NCBI GenBank assembly: GCA_016191845.1 | Contig: JACPVF010000016.1 | Span: 372,001 to 436,000 of the forward strand | Direction of reading: 5' to 3' | Source: Chloroflexota bacterium | Lineage (GTDB): Bacteria; Chloroflexota; Anaerolineae; Anaerolineales; Villigracilaceae | Length of the DNA: 64,000 nucleotides | Shown here: piece by piece, positions 24,379 through 32,052 of the stretch | Numbering within the stretch: position 1 is the stretch's first letter | How the letters are laid out: each line of letters starts with the position of its first letter | Translations under genes and position numbers: made by a program | Notes under the pieces: generated by a model | What the model saw: only the letters and a program-made list of their open reading frames with translations | Databases searched by the model: none | What the model was told of the DNA's origin: nothing

Positions 24379-25881
24379 ATGACTTTCAAACGCGTCTCTG
24401 GCATTCTCCTGCATCCTTCCAGCCTGCCTGGTCCCTATGGCATCGGCGACATCGGTCCTCAAGCCTATCGCTTCGTGGATTTCCTGGCCGATTCGGCTTG
24501 CAACCTGTGGCAGGTTCTGCCGCTCGGCCCGACGGGCTATGGCGACTCGCCTTATCAGTGTTTCTCCGCCTTTGCGGGGAACCCGTACCTGATCAGTCCC
24601 GATGAGCTGATCGGCGATGGCCTGCTCACCCCCGAAGACCTGCACGACAAACCCGCCTTCGATGAAACTCGCGTGGACTTCGGCTCATTCATCCCTTGGA
24701 AGTTGTCCCTGCTGGGCCGCGCCTATGACCGTTTCGCGGCGGAATCCACGGCAGGGCTGCGTGAGGCGCTGTCTACCTTCCGCGCCGAAAATGCCGCCTG
24801 GCTCGACGACTATGCCCTGTTCATGGCCCTCAAGGAAGCCCACGGCGGCGGTTCCTGGGACGGCTGGCCCGAGCCGCTGCGCCAGCGCGATCCCAAGGCC
24901 CTAGCCGAGGCTCGCAAGACTCACGGTGAGGTCATCGCGCGGCACGTCTTCTATCAATTCCTGTTCTACCGCCAGTGGAATAACGTGCTGTCCTATGCCC
25001 ATCAGCGCGGGATCCAGGTCATCGGTGACATCCCCATCTTCGTCGCTTATGACTCATCCGATGTGTGGTCCCACCCTGACCTGTTCCACCTCGACGAGGC
25101 GGGCAAGCCGACCGTGGTGGCGGGCGTCCCGCCTGACGTTTTTTCCGCCACGGGACAGTTGTGGGGCAATCCGCTCTATAAGTGGGAAGTCCACAAGGCC
25201 AGCGGATATGCCTGGTGGATCGAGCGCATGCGCGCCACCCTCAAGTTGGTGGACATTGTCCGCCTGGATCACTTCCGCGGGTTTGCGGGTTATTGGGAGA
25301 TCCCCGCGGGTAACGCAACGGCGGAATTTGGTCGTTGGGTGCCTGGCCCTGGCGCGGACCTGTTCGATGCGCTGATGGCCGACCTGAAGGAGCACCTTGG
25401 CACCGAGGACTTGCCGATCATCGCTGAGGACCTGGGCGTGATCACTGCCGATGTGGTGGAACTGCGCGAACGCTACAATTTGCCTGGTATGAAGATCCTG
25501 CAATTTGGGTTCTCGGGTCCTGATAACCCCTTCCTGCCGCATCATTACGTCACGAACTGTGTGGCTTATACGGGCACGCACGACAATAATACGACCCGTG
25601 GCTGGTACGAGTCCGCGCCCGAGCAGGAACGGGATTTCGCCCGCCGCTACCTCGGCGTGGACGGCAACAATTTTGCCTGGGACCTGATCCGCGCGATCTG
25701 GTCTTCAGCGGCAGTCTTCGCTGTTGCTCCCATGCAGGACTTCCTCAACCTGGGCGGCGAGGCGCGCATGAACTTCCCCAGCCGCCTGGGCGGCAACTGG
25801 GAATGGCGCATGCGCGACGGTGACTTGAACGATGGGTTGCTGGGTCGCATCCGTGAGTTGAATTATCTGTATAGTCGATAA
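24379..25881 (+). CDS. malQ: 4-alpha-glucanotransferase (amylomaltase, GH77)
   Basis: 500-aa GH77 enzyme that transfers maltosyl and longer units between alpha-1,4-glucans in glycogen/maltodextrin turnover. Substrate-site motifs start at SGILLHPSSLPGPYGIGD, then GPTGYGDSPYQ. The nucleophile Asp lies in VRLDHFRGFAGYWEIP, the acid/base in IIAEDLGVIT, and the third carboxylate in YTGTHDNNTTRGW. Length is standard. It starts 3 nt after glgA and ends before a strong terminator. Confidence 0.96.
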   Translation: MTFKRVSGILLHPSSLPGPYGIGDIGPQAYRFVDFLADSACNLWQVLPLGPTGYGDSPYQCFSAFAGNPYLISPDELIGDGLLTPEDLHDKPAFDETRVDFGSFIPWKLSLLGRAYDRFAAESTAGLREALSTFRAENAAWLDDYALFMALKEAHGGGSWDGWPEPLRQRDPKALAEARKTHGEVIARHVFYQFLFYRQWNNVLSYAHQRGIQVIGDIPIFVAYDSSDVWSHPDLFHLDEAGKPTVVAGVPPDVFSATGQLWGNPLYKWEVHKASGYAWWIERMRATLKLVDIVRLDHFRGFAGYWEIPAGNATAEFGRWVPGPGADLFDALMADLKEHLGTEDLPIIAEDLGVITADVVELRERYNLPGMKILQFGFSGPDNPFLPHHYVTNCVAYTGTHDNNTTRGWYESAPEQERDFARRYLGVDGNNFAWDLIRAIWSSAAVFAVAPMQDFLNLGGEARMNFPSRLGGNWEWRMRDGDLNDGLLGRIRELNYLYSR

Positions 25882-25894
25882 AATATGACAAAAC

Positions 25895-25922
25895 ACGACC
25901 GCCCTCAACAAGGGCGGTCGTT
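25895..25922 (+). terminator. terminator of glgA-malQ
   Basis: ACGACCGCCCT / AGGGCGGTCGT with a 5-nt loop, just after malQ. The T tail is short. It may also serve the convergent minus-strand gene. Confidence 0.75.
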
Positions 25923-25931
25923 CATTCTAGG

Positions 25932-26285
25932 CTATGGACTTACCCCAAAATAGTCTTCAGGACAAAGACTTGATGGATCGCTGCTAAGTTCTGTGGCGCA
26001 GGCGACGTTGGTTTTTGTCGCACTCGTCACCATCCAGAACGGCCCCACGCCCACGGTCTGGCAGGTCAGATCGTTGTATCCGTCGCTGAAGACCATCCAG
26101 GATACGAAGATCATCTGTGTGGTGTGGATGTGGTCCCAGACAGCATAGCCCTTTGTCTGTAGCACAAATTCTCGGCAAGCGCCGTATGCGGAGAACCTGT
26201 TGGTCTCAATAGACCCGAGGAACATGCTCAAAAGGACGACGAGAGCTGCCGATAAAAGAATGCCGACTTTCATCTTGCGCGACAT
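25932..26285 (-). CDS. small exported or membrane-anchored hypothetical protein
   Basis: 117 aa. Residues about 6-27 form a hydrophobic N-terminal signal or anchor (KVGILLSAALVVLLSMFLG) and the rest is predicted outside. Four cysteines (ACREF, LTCQT, VACAT, LCPED) could form two disulfides. No family recognised. GAGGACCCC precedes the ATG. It lies 16 nt downstream of the Rid gene on the same strand, so it is probably co-transcribed. A small cysteine-containing extracytoplasmic domain is also seen in the proteins at 11757-12828, but no clear sequence similarity was found. Confidence 0.65.
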   Translation of the reverse strand: MSRKMKVGILLSAALVVLLSMFLGSIETNRFSAYGACREFVLQTKGYAVWDHIHTTQMIFVSWMVFSDGYNDLTCQTVGVGPFWMVTSATKTNVACATELSSDPSSLCPEDYFGVSP

Positions 26286-26301
26286 GGGGTCCTCGCTTTG
26301 A

Positions 26302-26694
26302 CTACTCCTTCGTAACCGCCGTCAAATTCATCGTCAACAGTACGCCTGGCTTGGGCAGCTCGTTCACACCGATGACCGTCCGTGCGGGGCGGTGGTTTCC
26401 CATCATTTCGACGTAGGCGCGGTTCATTTCCTCGAAGTCTTTCATCTCTTTGAGAAAGACATTGATGTGGACCACATGCTCCAGGTCTGAGCCGACCGAT
26501 TCGAGCATCACCTGGAACGACAAGAGGATTTGCCTGGTTTGTGCGTAAGCGTTATCGCCCGCCAGTTTCCCTGTGGACGGGTCCACCCCTGCCGTCCCGC
26601 CGACGGTGATGAACGGACCCACTTTGGCGATGTGGTTGTAGGGTCCGATGGGAGTTGGGGTGTTGGGTGGAGTGGTAGTTTCGACTTTGGGCAT
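26302..26694 (-). CDS. Rid (YjgF/YER057c/UK114) family protein
   Basis: 130-aa trimeric Rid-family protein. Classical RidA hydrolyses reactive enamine/imine intermediates. The family arginine is present in HRPARTVIGV (about 100-109). The Glu that archetypal RidA carries near the C-terminus appears replaced (LLTMNLTAV where RidA has an IEIEAIAV-like strand). It may therefore belong to a Rid subgroup without deaminase activity. AAGGAACC precedes the ATG. Confidence 0.88.
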   Translation of the reverse strand: MPKVETTTPPNTPTPIGPYNHIAKVGPFITVGGTAGVDPSTGKLAGDNAYAQTRQILLSFQVMLESVGSDLEHVVHINVFLKEMKDFEEMNRAYVEMMGNHRPARTVIGVNELPKPGVLLTMNLTAVTKE

Positions 26695-26707
26695 AATTGG
26701 TTCCTTT

Positions 26708-26735
26708 CGTCATTGCTTCGCTCGCTTGCAATGAC
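26708..26735 (+). repeat. short remnant of the dispersed palindromic repeat
   Basis: CGTCATTGCTTCGCTCGCTTGCAATGAC keeps both outer ends of the family (CGTCATTGC / GCAATGAC) but has lost the inner arms. It lies between the Rid gene and the gluconokinase-YbaK gene. Confidence 0.6.
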
Positions 26736-26736
26736 A

Positions 26737-27708
26737 TCAAATCACAGGTTTCTCGCGATCCGTCAAATTGACCACGATGGCATTGCAGGCCTTGATCAGG
26801 TTTTCGGGCGTGATGAAGATCTCCTCACCCCATTGTCCCGCTCCAACGCCGAGCATCGGCTCATTTACCAGGCTGGCTTCGAGGAAGGTGCGGAATCCCT
26901 CGGGCTGCCAGCAGAAGGGCGGGATCGAGCCGATGACGTAGCCCGTGGTCTCCTTGACCACTTCGGGCGCGGCCATCTGAATGTTACGCGAGCCGATGGC
27001 CTTCTTGAGGTTGCCCGAGATGGCGTTCTGGTCGCCGCCCAGCATGACCAACACCCGCTCGCCCGTGTCCACCTGGAAGATGAGGGTCTTGACGGCCTGC
27101 CGCTCGGAGAAGCCCAGGGCGTGGGCTACGTTGGCGGCTCCCTTTTCGGTGGTGTTGGGGAAAGATTTGCGCGTGTAAGGGATTTGATGTTCATCGAGAA
27201 AGTTATGGGAGGGAAGTTTAATTTCCATGAGGTGTAATTCCTTGATGATGGTGTCAACAATGGCGGATGGCTCCATTGTAATATCAACTACGATGGCTTG
27301 TGCGGGTTCTTCGAGAATCTCGAATTGGCTGTCGAGCATGGCGGGCTTCATGTAATGTCCGTGCCGACCCTCCAGCCTTGACCTGATCTGTTCACGCGTG
27401 CCTTTCAGATAGACAAAGTGCACGTCATCATTGACTTGCAGAATTTGGCGATAGCTCTCCTTCAAAGCGGAGCAGGCTAATATGAGCGAATGTCCAGCCT
27501 GTGCATTGCTGACCAACAACTCGCGCAGCGATGTAAGCCAGTCGACGCGGTCGGCGTCGTTCAGTGGGATGCCAGCTGCCATCTTCGCGCGATTGGCATT
27601 CGAGTGGAAATCGTCCGCGTCGAAGAAGGGCCAGCCCAGCCGCTCGGACAGAGTTCGCCCGAGGGTGGTCTTGCCCGAGCCAGCCACGCCCATCAGGATC
27701 AGAATCAT
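26737..27708 (-). CDS. gluconokinase fused to YbaK/EbsC-type deacylase domain
   Basis: 323-aa two-domain protein. Residues 1-160 match thermoresistant gluconokinase, which phosphorylates gluconate to 6-phosphogluconate: P-loop GVAGSGKTTLG at 7-17, DADDFHS at 30-36, and a typical C-terminal end. Residues 161-323 match a complete YbaK/ProX-like aminoacyl-tRNA editing domain, with EKGAANVAHALGFSERQAVKT near its start and GYVIGSIPPFCW later. No stop separates the domains. The junction Met (ATG at 27228) has AAGGAA upstream, so the second domain could also be made separately. The start at 27708 overlaps the previous stop by 4 nt. Confidence 0.82.
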   Translation of the reverse strand: MILILMGVAGSGKTTLGRTLSERLGWPFFDADDFHSNANRAKMAAGIPLNDADRVDWLTSLRELLVSNAQAGHSLILACSALKESYRQILQVNDDVHFVYLKGTREQIRSRLEGRHGHYMKPAMLDSQFEILEEPAQAIVVDITMEPSAIVDTIIKELHLMEIKLPSHNFLDEHQIPYTRKSFPNTTEKGAANVAHALGFSERQAVKTLIFQVDTGERVLVMLGGDQNAISGNLKKAIGSRNIQMAAPEVVKETTGYVIGSIPPFCWQPEGFRTFLEASLVNEPMLGVGAGQWGEEIFITPENLIKACNAIVVNLTDREKPVI

Positions 27709-28013
27709 TGGGCCGTCAGGAGTTGGTCGGCCCATTTCTTGTGGACATCGAGATCGTTGGCGAATTCCGCCCACATGAGCACGTCGCGCCAGTCGCGTTT
27801 GGCAAGGTCAAGAGCTTGGCCGAATTTCGTCCAATCGCCGCTGCTGATCTTCAACACAGCGAAGCGGATGCGTTCCAGTGTTTCGGGAGTGCCCTTCTCG
27901 CAGAAGGGCAGATTCTGTCCACATTCCTCGACGAGACGTTGTTCTGCATCTGCTGCCAATTGAGGGAAAAGTTTTTGTACGATCTTCTGCGTCCGTGGGC
28001 TGAGTGGGGTCAT
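27705..28013 (-). CDS. conserved-looking hypothetical protein
   Basis: 102 aa, predicted mostly helical, no signal peptide or membrane segment. Notable segments: LFPQLAADAEQRLVEECGQN, then ERIRFAVLKISSGDW and WRDVLMWAEFANDLDVHKKW. The two Cys residues are not in a metal motif. It overlaps the transporter gene upstream and the gluconokinase gene downstream by 4 nt each, so the three genes are translationally coupled. Function unknown. Confidence 0.75.
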   Translation of the reverse strand: MTPLSPRTQKIVQKLFPQLAADAEQRLVEECGQNLPFCEKGTPETLERIRFAVLKISSGDWTKFGQALDLAKRDWRDVLMWAEFANDLDVHKKWADQLLTAQ

Positions 28014-28933
28014 TCGTTGCTCCTTGAGGCCAGGTAAATGCCAGCCAGGATCAAAATACCACCGACGATTGTAAAGCCAGTCGGTTTCTCGCCGAGGATG
28101 AACATCGCCAGGATGGCTGAGCCGATCGGTTCGCCCAGGTTGGCGGTGGCCACCATCGAGGCGGGCAGATAGCGCAGGGCCCAGTTATAGGTCGAGTGGC
28201 CGATCAATTGCGGAATGAGCGCCAGCGCCAGGATCCACAGATAAGTCACGGGTTGGTATCCCAGCGGAGACTGACCTGCGGCCAACATGATGACGATCAG
28301 CGCGAGCGCGGCCATCCCATAGACGAGGAAAATGTACGGAATGAGCGACATCCTGGCCCGCAGCTTGCGCCCGATGACCAGATAGCCTGTCACCGCCCAG
28401 GCGCCCGCCAGCGCGAGGAAGTTGCCCCACATGGCGCGTCCCTGCAGCGCATCGGCCAGGGATGGACAGACCAGTCCGCCGTTCCAGACGCAGGCATCCG
28501 CCAGACCGACGATGGTCCCACCCAGGAGGGCGAGCGCCAGCCCAAGCAGCGCGGAGCGTCCCAGATGCTCCTTGAGTAGCAGCGGTGAGACCAGCGCCAC
28601 CCACAACGGTCCCGTGCTGACGAAGACCACTGAACTGGCCACGGTCGTGTATTCGAGCGAAGAGATCCATGTGGCGAAGTGTACGGCCAGGAACAGGCCC
28701 GAGAGCAGTGCCAATCCCAACTCGCGGCGGGTCAGTGCGGATAACTCATCGCGGTGGCGGAGAAGCGCAATCGGCGCGAGCACCAGGCTGGCGAAACTGA
28801 TGCGTAGCGCGGCGATGACCAACGAAGGCGCTTCGGCCTGCGCAAAGCGGATCAGGATCGAGGCGGTGGAGACGGCCAGGATGGCGGTCACCAGGGCGAG
28901 GGGCAGGAGGAGTCGGTGGCGGGGCGTGGGCAT
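28010..28933 (-). CDS. EamA/DMT-family transporter
   Basis: 307-aa inner-membrane protein with about ten hydrophobic segments in two homologous halves, as in the drug/metabolite transporter (EamA) family. Typical segments are VIAALRISFASLVLAPIAL in half one and GEPIGSAILAMFILGE in the second. The start at 28933 (MPTPRHRLLLPLAL) has AGGACGC upstream; an in-frame extension further upstream crosses the promoter region and is not supported. The substrate is unknown. It leads a coupled operon with the 102-aa protein and the gluconokinase-YbaK fusion. Confidence 0.9.
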   Translation of the reverse strand: MPTPRHRLLLPLALVTAILAVSTASILIRFAQAEAPSLVIAALRISFASLVLAPIALLRHRDELSALTRRELGLALLSGLFLAVHFATWISSLEYTTVASSVVFVSTGPLWVALVSPLLLKEHLGRSALLGLALALLGGTIVGLADACVWNGGLVCPSLADALQGRAMWGNFLALAGAWAVTGYLVIGRKLRARMSLIPYIFLVYGMAALALIVIMLAAGQSPLGYQPVTYLWILALALIPQLIGHSTYNWALRYLPASMVATANLGEPIGSAILAMFILGEKPTGFTIVGGILILAGIYLASRSNE

Positions 28934-29002
28934 AAGGGTGCGTCCTAATTCGGAGTAGATTTGCCCGAGTATAAGCGAATTATAAGAGTTTGTACCATTT
29001 AC

Positions 29003-29031
29003 TTGACAGGCCTTCCTTGAAGCGATACAAT
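29003..29031 (+). promoter_or_regulatory. sigma70-type promoter of superoxide dismutase
   Basis: TTGACA (29003-29008), 17-nt spacer, TACAAT (29026-29031), 44 nt before the start codon. On the opposite strand TATAAT occurs at 28984-28979, which may serve the divergent transporter gene. Confidence 0.82.
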
Positions 29032-29075
29032 TTTGATTATATTTATCATAAATATCCGACTCAAGGAGAGATAGA

Positions 29076-29681
29076 ATGGCATTCGAACTGCCCAAGCTGG
29101 CTTACGCGTACGATGCGCTGGAACCGTACATCGACGCGCGCACGATGGAGATCCACCATACCAAGCACCACCAGACCTATATCACCAACCTGAACGGTGC
29201 CGTCGAGAAGACGCCCGAGCTGGCGGGGAAGTCACTGGAAGCGTTGCTGGGCGACCTGAATGCCGTGCCCGAGGCGGTGCGCACCGTGGTCCGCAATCAC
29301 GGCGGTGGGACCTTCAACCACAACCTGTTCTGGGAAGTGATGGGGCCCAAGGCGGGCGGCGCGCCGATGGGCGAGTTGGCCAAGGCCATTGACGCTTCCT
29401 TCAACTCCTTCGACGCTTTCAAGGAAGAATTCACCAAGGCCGCCAACGGACGCTTCGGCTCGGGCTGGGCCTGGCTGGTGAAGAAGGGCAGCGGACTGGC
29501 GGTGGTCTCCACGGCCAATCAGGATTCGCCCCTGTCGGATGGTCTGACCCCCATCCTCGGCATTGATGTGTGGGAACACGCCTACTATCTCAATTACCAG
29601 AACCGTCGCGCGGATTACGTCACCGCCTGGTGGAATGTGGTCAACTGGGATGTGGTGACCGAGAAGTTCAACGCGAAGTAA
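29076..29681 (+). CDS. sod: Fe/Mn superoxide dismutase
   Basis: 201-aa cytoplasmic superoxide dismutase of the iron/manganese family. Metal ligands sit in the N-terminal [13 protein letters not shown], the NHNLFWEVM segment, and the C-terminal Asp/His pair of [12 protein letters not shown]. Which metal is used cannot be decided safely from sequence. AAGGAGAGATAGA precedes the ATG. Monocistronic, with a clear promoter and terminator. Confidence 0.97.
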   Translation: MAFELPKLAYAYDALEPYIDARTMEIHHTKHHQTYITNLNGAVEKTPELAGKSLEALLGDLNAVPEAVRTVVRNHGGGTFNHNLFWEVMGPKAGGAPMGELAKAIDASFNSFDAFKEEFTKAANGRFGSGWAWLVKKGSGLAVVSTANQDSPLSDGLTPILGIDVWEHAYYLNYQNRRADYVTAWWNVVNWDVVTEKFNAK

Positions 29682-29698
29682 AGTTCTTGCTGGTTATG

Positions 29699-29730
29699 AA
29701 AACGGAGAGCACAAGGCTCTCCGTTTTTTT
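29699..29730 (+). terminator. terminator of sod
   Basis: AAAACGGAGAGC / GCTCTCCGTTTT with a T7 tail; probably bidirectional between convergent genes. Confidence 0.93.
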
Positions 29731-30610
29731 ATTTCATCACTACATGTACCCACTGGCCGTTCACGAAAAACACCCTGACATTATCGTAGCGGTTAAACCA
29801 GGCATCCTGAATGAAATCTTTTTGAAAAGAGTCATCGATTACTATTTCTTGCTGTGTAAATGATCGAAATAAAGATTTGACGACAACTATCTTGTCGTTC
29901 CCGCCAGCAATTGCGCTAACAAAATACTGTTCGCCATTTTCATTTAGCACAGTTTCCAATTCAGTATCTTCTTCCATAGTGCTTACTTTTTGATCAGTGA
30001 TGTCGCGATCTTTTGTTAGGATGATCACCCATTTGCCTTCTCCAAACGTAAGGCTGGTGACAAAATAGCCATCTTTTTGATCAGAGGCTAAATCTTCAAT
30101 TGATAGATTGGTTGAAATAATGATTTTTTGAGTATCAGATTCGTTTGTAGTGCTATAAGTTACAAGCCATATCTTATCGCCTTGAGCAACACTATTGATG
30201 AAATATCCACGGTCAATAAGATTGTTTAGATCATTTTCTGTTAACGCAGAGAGAGCATCTATGTATTGTATTTCCCTGTTGTCTCTCAATAGAGTTGAAA
30301 CCCAATATCCATCTCCGTAAGCCACGCTGAGAATTCTTTCATGTCCTTGACCCAAGTGTTTCCTTAGTTCATCAACAGGTTGTTCGATGGACAATATCCA
30401 CATATGTCTGCCGTCTGCTGATATTTTGGGTATGGATATGTCGCCATGTGACAAAATTTCTAGAGTATGGGTAGCGGGACTGCTTTTCGATTGTGCTGTT
30501 GAGGCAGCATTATCAATGGAATGAGTATTTGCCTGACAGGCTGTGAGTGTAATGAAAATTATCAAGCCAGCAAGTATTTGAATACCACGTCTTCCTGATG
30601 TATGGTTCAT
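29729..30610 (-). CDS. lipoprotein with repeated G-Y-V-S-(L/V)-x-GxGxWV motifs
   Basis: 293-aa predicted lipoprotein. The signal ends in the lipobox LTAC with Cys25. The mature part carries four or five related units of about 40 aa: ILSVAYGDGYWVSTLL, FINSVAQGDKIWLVTYS, FVTSLTFGEGKWVIILTK and FVSAIAGGNDKIVVVK. They suggest a beta-propeller-like or WV-repeat surface domain. Notably AT-rich compared with its neighbours. Its ATG overlaps the stop of the Lgt-like gene upstream by 4 nt, so a lipid-modifying enzyme and a lipoprotein are translationally coupled. Function unknown. Confidence 0.75.
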   Translation of the reverse strand: MNHTSGRRGIQILAGLIIFITLTACQANTHSIDNAASTAQSKSSPATHTLEILSHGDISIPKISADGRHMWILSIEQPVDELRKHLGQGHERILSVAYGDGYWVSTLLRDNREIQYIDALSALTENDLNNLIDRGYFINSVAQGDKIWLVTYSTTNESDTQKIIISTNLSIEDLASDQKDGYFVTSLTFGEGKWVIILTKDRDITDQKVSTMEEDTELETVLNENGEQYFVSAIAGGNDKIVVVKSLFRSFTQQEIVIDDSFQKDFIQDAWFNRYDNVRVFFVNGQWVHVVMK

Positions 30611-31344
30611 AGATTAATCTCCTTTTCGATAATTTGTATTCTCCACTCATACAACCCCAACGACATCGCCAACACAGCCCACGCGATGACCTGCTCTGCA
30701 TGGAATTTTCCAAGCAGCAAGGTACTATCCGCGCGGAAGGCGGCGAGGAAAATCGTCCAGCCTGCGGTGAGGGCGGTGAAGGTCAGGAAGAGCAGGCCCG
30801 AGCGGGGATTCGGCTTGAGAGTCCAGACCAGGCCGAAGGTCAGCAGGGCGGCCAGGGTTTCGTAGATCTGGGTCGGATGGCGGTCTGCATTCCACAGGTT
30901 AATGGCCCAGGGTAGGTCGGTTGGCTGGCCGAAGGCGGTCCCTGCCGCGAGGTGACTGAGTCCCAGTCCGACCATCAGAACGGAGAGGAGCGGCGTCAGT
31001 GCGTCGAACGTGTTCCACAGGTCCAGCTTCTGGCGCTGACCGTAGATCAGCATGGTCAGTATGGCGGCAACGACTCCGCCAAGGGCGTCGAACAGGTCGG
31101 GGTTGAGCGCAAATAGACTGAGCGGACTCTTCAAGAAAGCATCGATGTGGCCAAAGGCAAAGAACAACCGCCCGCCGAGGATGAAGGCGATCAGCCCATA
31201 GAAAGTCAGGTTGTTGAGCGCTTCGATGCTGACGTTGTGGCGGGTGGCGCGCTTCTCGGAGAGGGTCATGCCCAGCCAGGCAGCGGCCACCAACAGGATC
31301 ATGTGGCGCGGCGGGGTGAACAGGCTGCGGAAGAGTTCGATCAT
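30607..31344 (-). CDS. Lgt-like prolipoprotein diacylglyceryl transferase family protein
   Basis: 245-aa multipass membrane protein of the Lgt family, which attaches diacylglycerol to the lipobox Cys of prolipoproteins. Family-like features: GGRLFFAFGH, a GLGLSHLAAGTAFGQPTDLPW loop, and RHPTQIYET (equivalent to the R-H-P-x-Q-x-Y-E motif). It is shorter and more divergent than typical Lgt, so it may be an accessory paralogue. It overlaps the tlpA-like gene upstream and the lipoprotein gene downstream by 4 nt each. Confidence 0.85.
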   Translation of the reverse strand: MIELFRSLFTPPRHMILLVAAAWLGMTLSEKRATRHNVSIEALNNLTFYGLIAFILGGRLFFAFGHIDAFLKSPLSLFALNPDLFDALGGVVAAILTMLIYGQRQKLDLWNTFDALTPLLSVLMVGLGLSHLAAGTAFGQPTDLPWAINLWNADRHPTQIYETLAALLTFGLVWTLKPNPRSGLLFLTFTALTAGWTIFLAAFRADSTLLLGKFHAEQVIAWAVLAMSLGLYEWRIQIIEKEINL

Positions 31345-31871
31345 CTCAGGATGTCCTCAATACGGGTGCGGAGCAGGGCCTCGGCCATCGGGCCGCCGAT
31401 GATGACCTGGCGCACGATGCCTTTGCGGTCGATGAAGTAACTGGACGGCAGCGAGCGAACCTGATAGGCGTTGGTGACCAATCCCGTGTCATCGAGCAAT
31501 ATGGGAAAGGTCAAGCTGTGCTCGGCGGCGAAGGGCGCGACGGCAGAGGCGGTGTCCTGCACGGTCGAGTTGACGGCCAGGATCACCAGCCCCTGATCTT
31601 TGTATTCTTCATACATCTTTTGCAGGGCGGGCATCTCCGCACGGCAGGGCGGACACCACGTGGCCCACAGGTTGATGACCACCGCCTGTCCGCGCAGATC
31701 GGAGAGGGTGTAGGTTTCGCCTGTGATGGATTGCAGCGTGAAGTCAGGCGCAAGGAAGCCTTCCTGCGGTGCGGCGGTGACGGTTTGAGTCCCGCCCGCG
31801 CTGAGGCCGATCCACGCCAGGCCAGCGGCAAGGATCACGATAAAGAGAATACGGCGGATGGTTGGTTGCAT
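31341..31871 (-). CDS. TlpA/ResA-like membrane-anchored thioredoxin
   Basis: 176-aa extracytoplasmic thiol-disulfide oxidoreductase of the TlpA/ResA/AhpC-TSA type. An N-terminal signal or anchor covers residues 7-27, then a thioredoxin fold with the active site NLWATWCPPCRAEMP at about 67-81. A cis-Pro segment (RSLPSSYFID) lies near 140. It probably reduces disulfides in exported proteins such as cytochromes. TAAAAT ends 7 nt before the ATG and no Shine-Dalgarno is visible, so the message may be leaderless. Confidence 0.92.
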   Translation of the reverse strand: MQPTIRRILFIVILAAGLAWIGLSAGGTQTVTAAPQEGFLAPDFTLQSITGETYTLSDLRGQAVVINLWATWCPPCRAEMPALQKMYEEYKDQGLVILAVNSTVQDTASAVAPFAAEHSLTFPILLDDTGLVTNAYQVRSLPSSYFIDRKGIVRQVIIGGPMAEALLRTRIEDILR

Positions 31872-31930
31872 GGGTTGGATTTTACTCGGTGGAAATGAAT
31901 TTTATTTTTGGATGCAAGGGAAAAGATAAA

Positions 31931-31990
31931 GTGACAGCCACCTTCGCCCACTCCATGACACTACAGGTTGCTTTGCAAGGGGACTGTCAC
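31931..31990 (+). mobile_element. small MITE-like inverted-repeat element
   Basis: About 60 bp bounded by imperfect inverted ends, GTGACAGCCACCTT on the left and AAGGGGACTGTCAC on the right, in the tlpA/DUF429 divergent gap. It has no coding capacity. No target-site duplication could be confirmed. Confidence 0.5.
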
Positions 31991-32003
31991 CTGGATCAAT
32001 TTA

Positions 32004-32032
32004 TTGCATAAGTTTTCCTTTTCGGCTACACT
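32004..32032 (+). promoter_or_regulatory. probable promoter of the DUF429 gene
   Basis: TTGCAT (32004-32009), 17-nt spacer, TACACT (32027-32032), 20 nt before the start codon. Confidence 0.55.
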
Positions 32033-32052
32033 GATAAAAAGGCCCATTTCCT

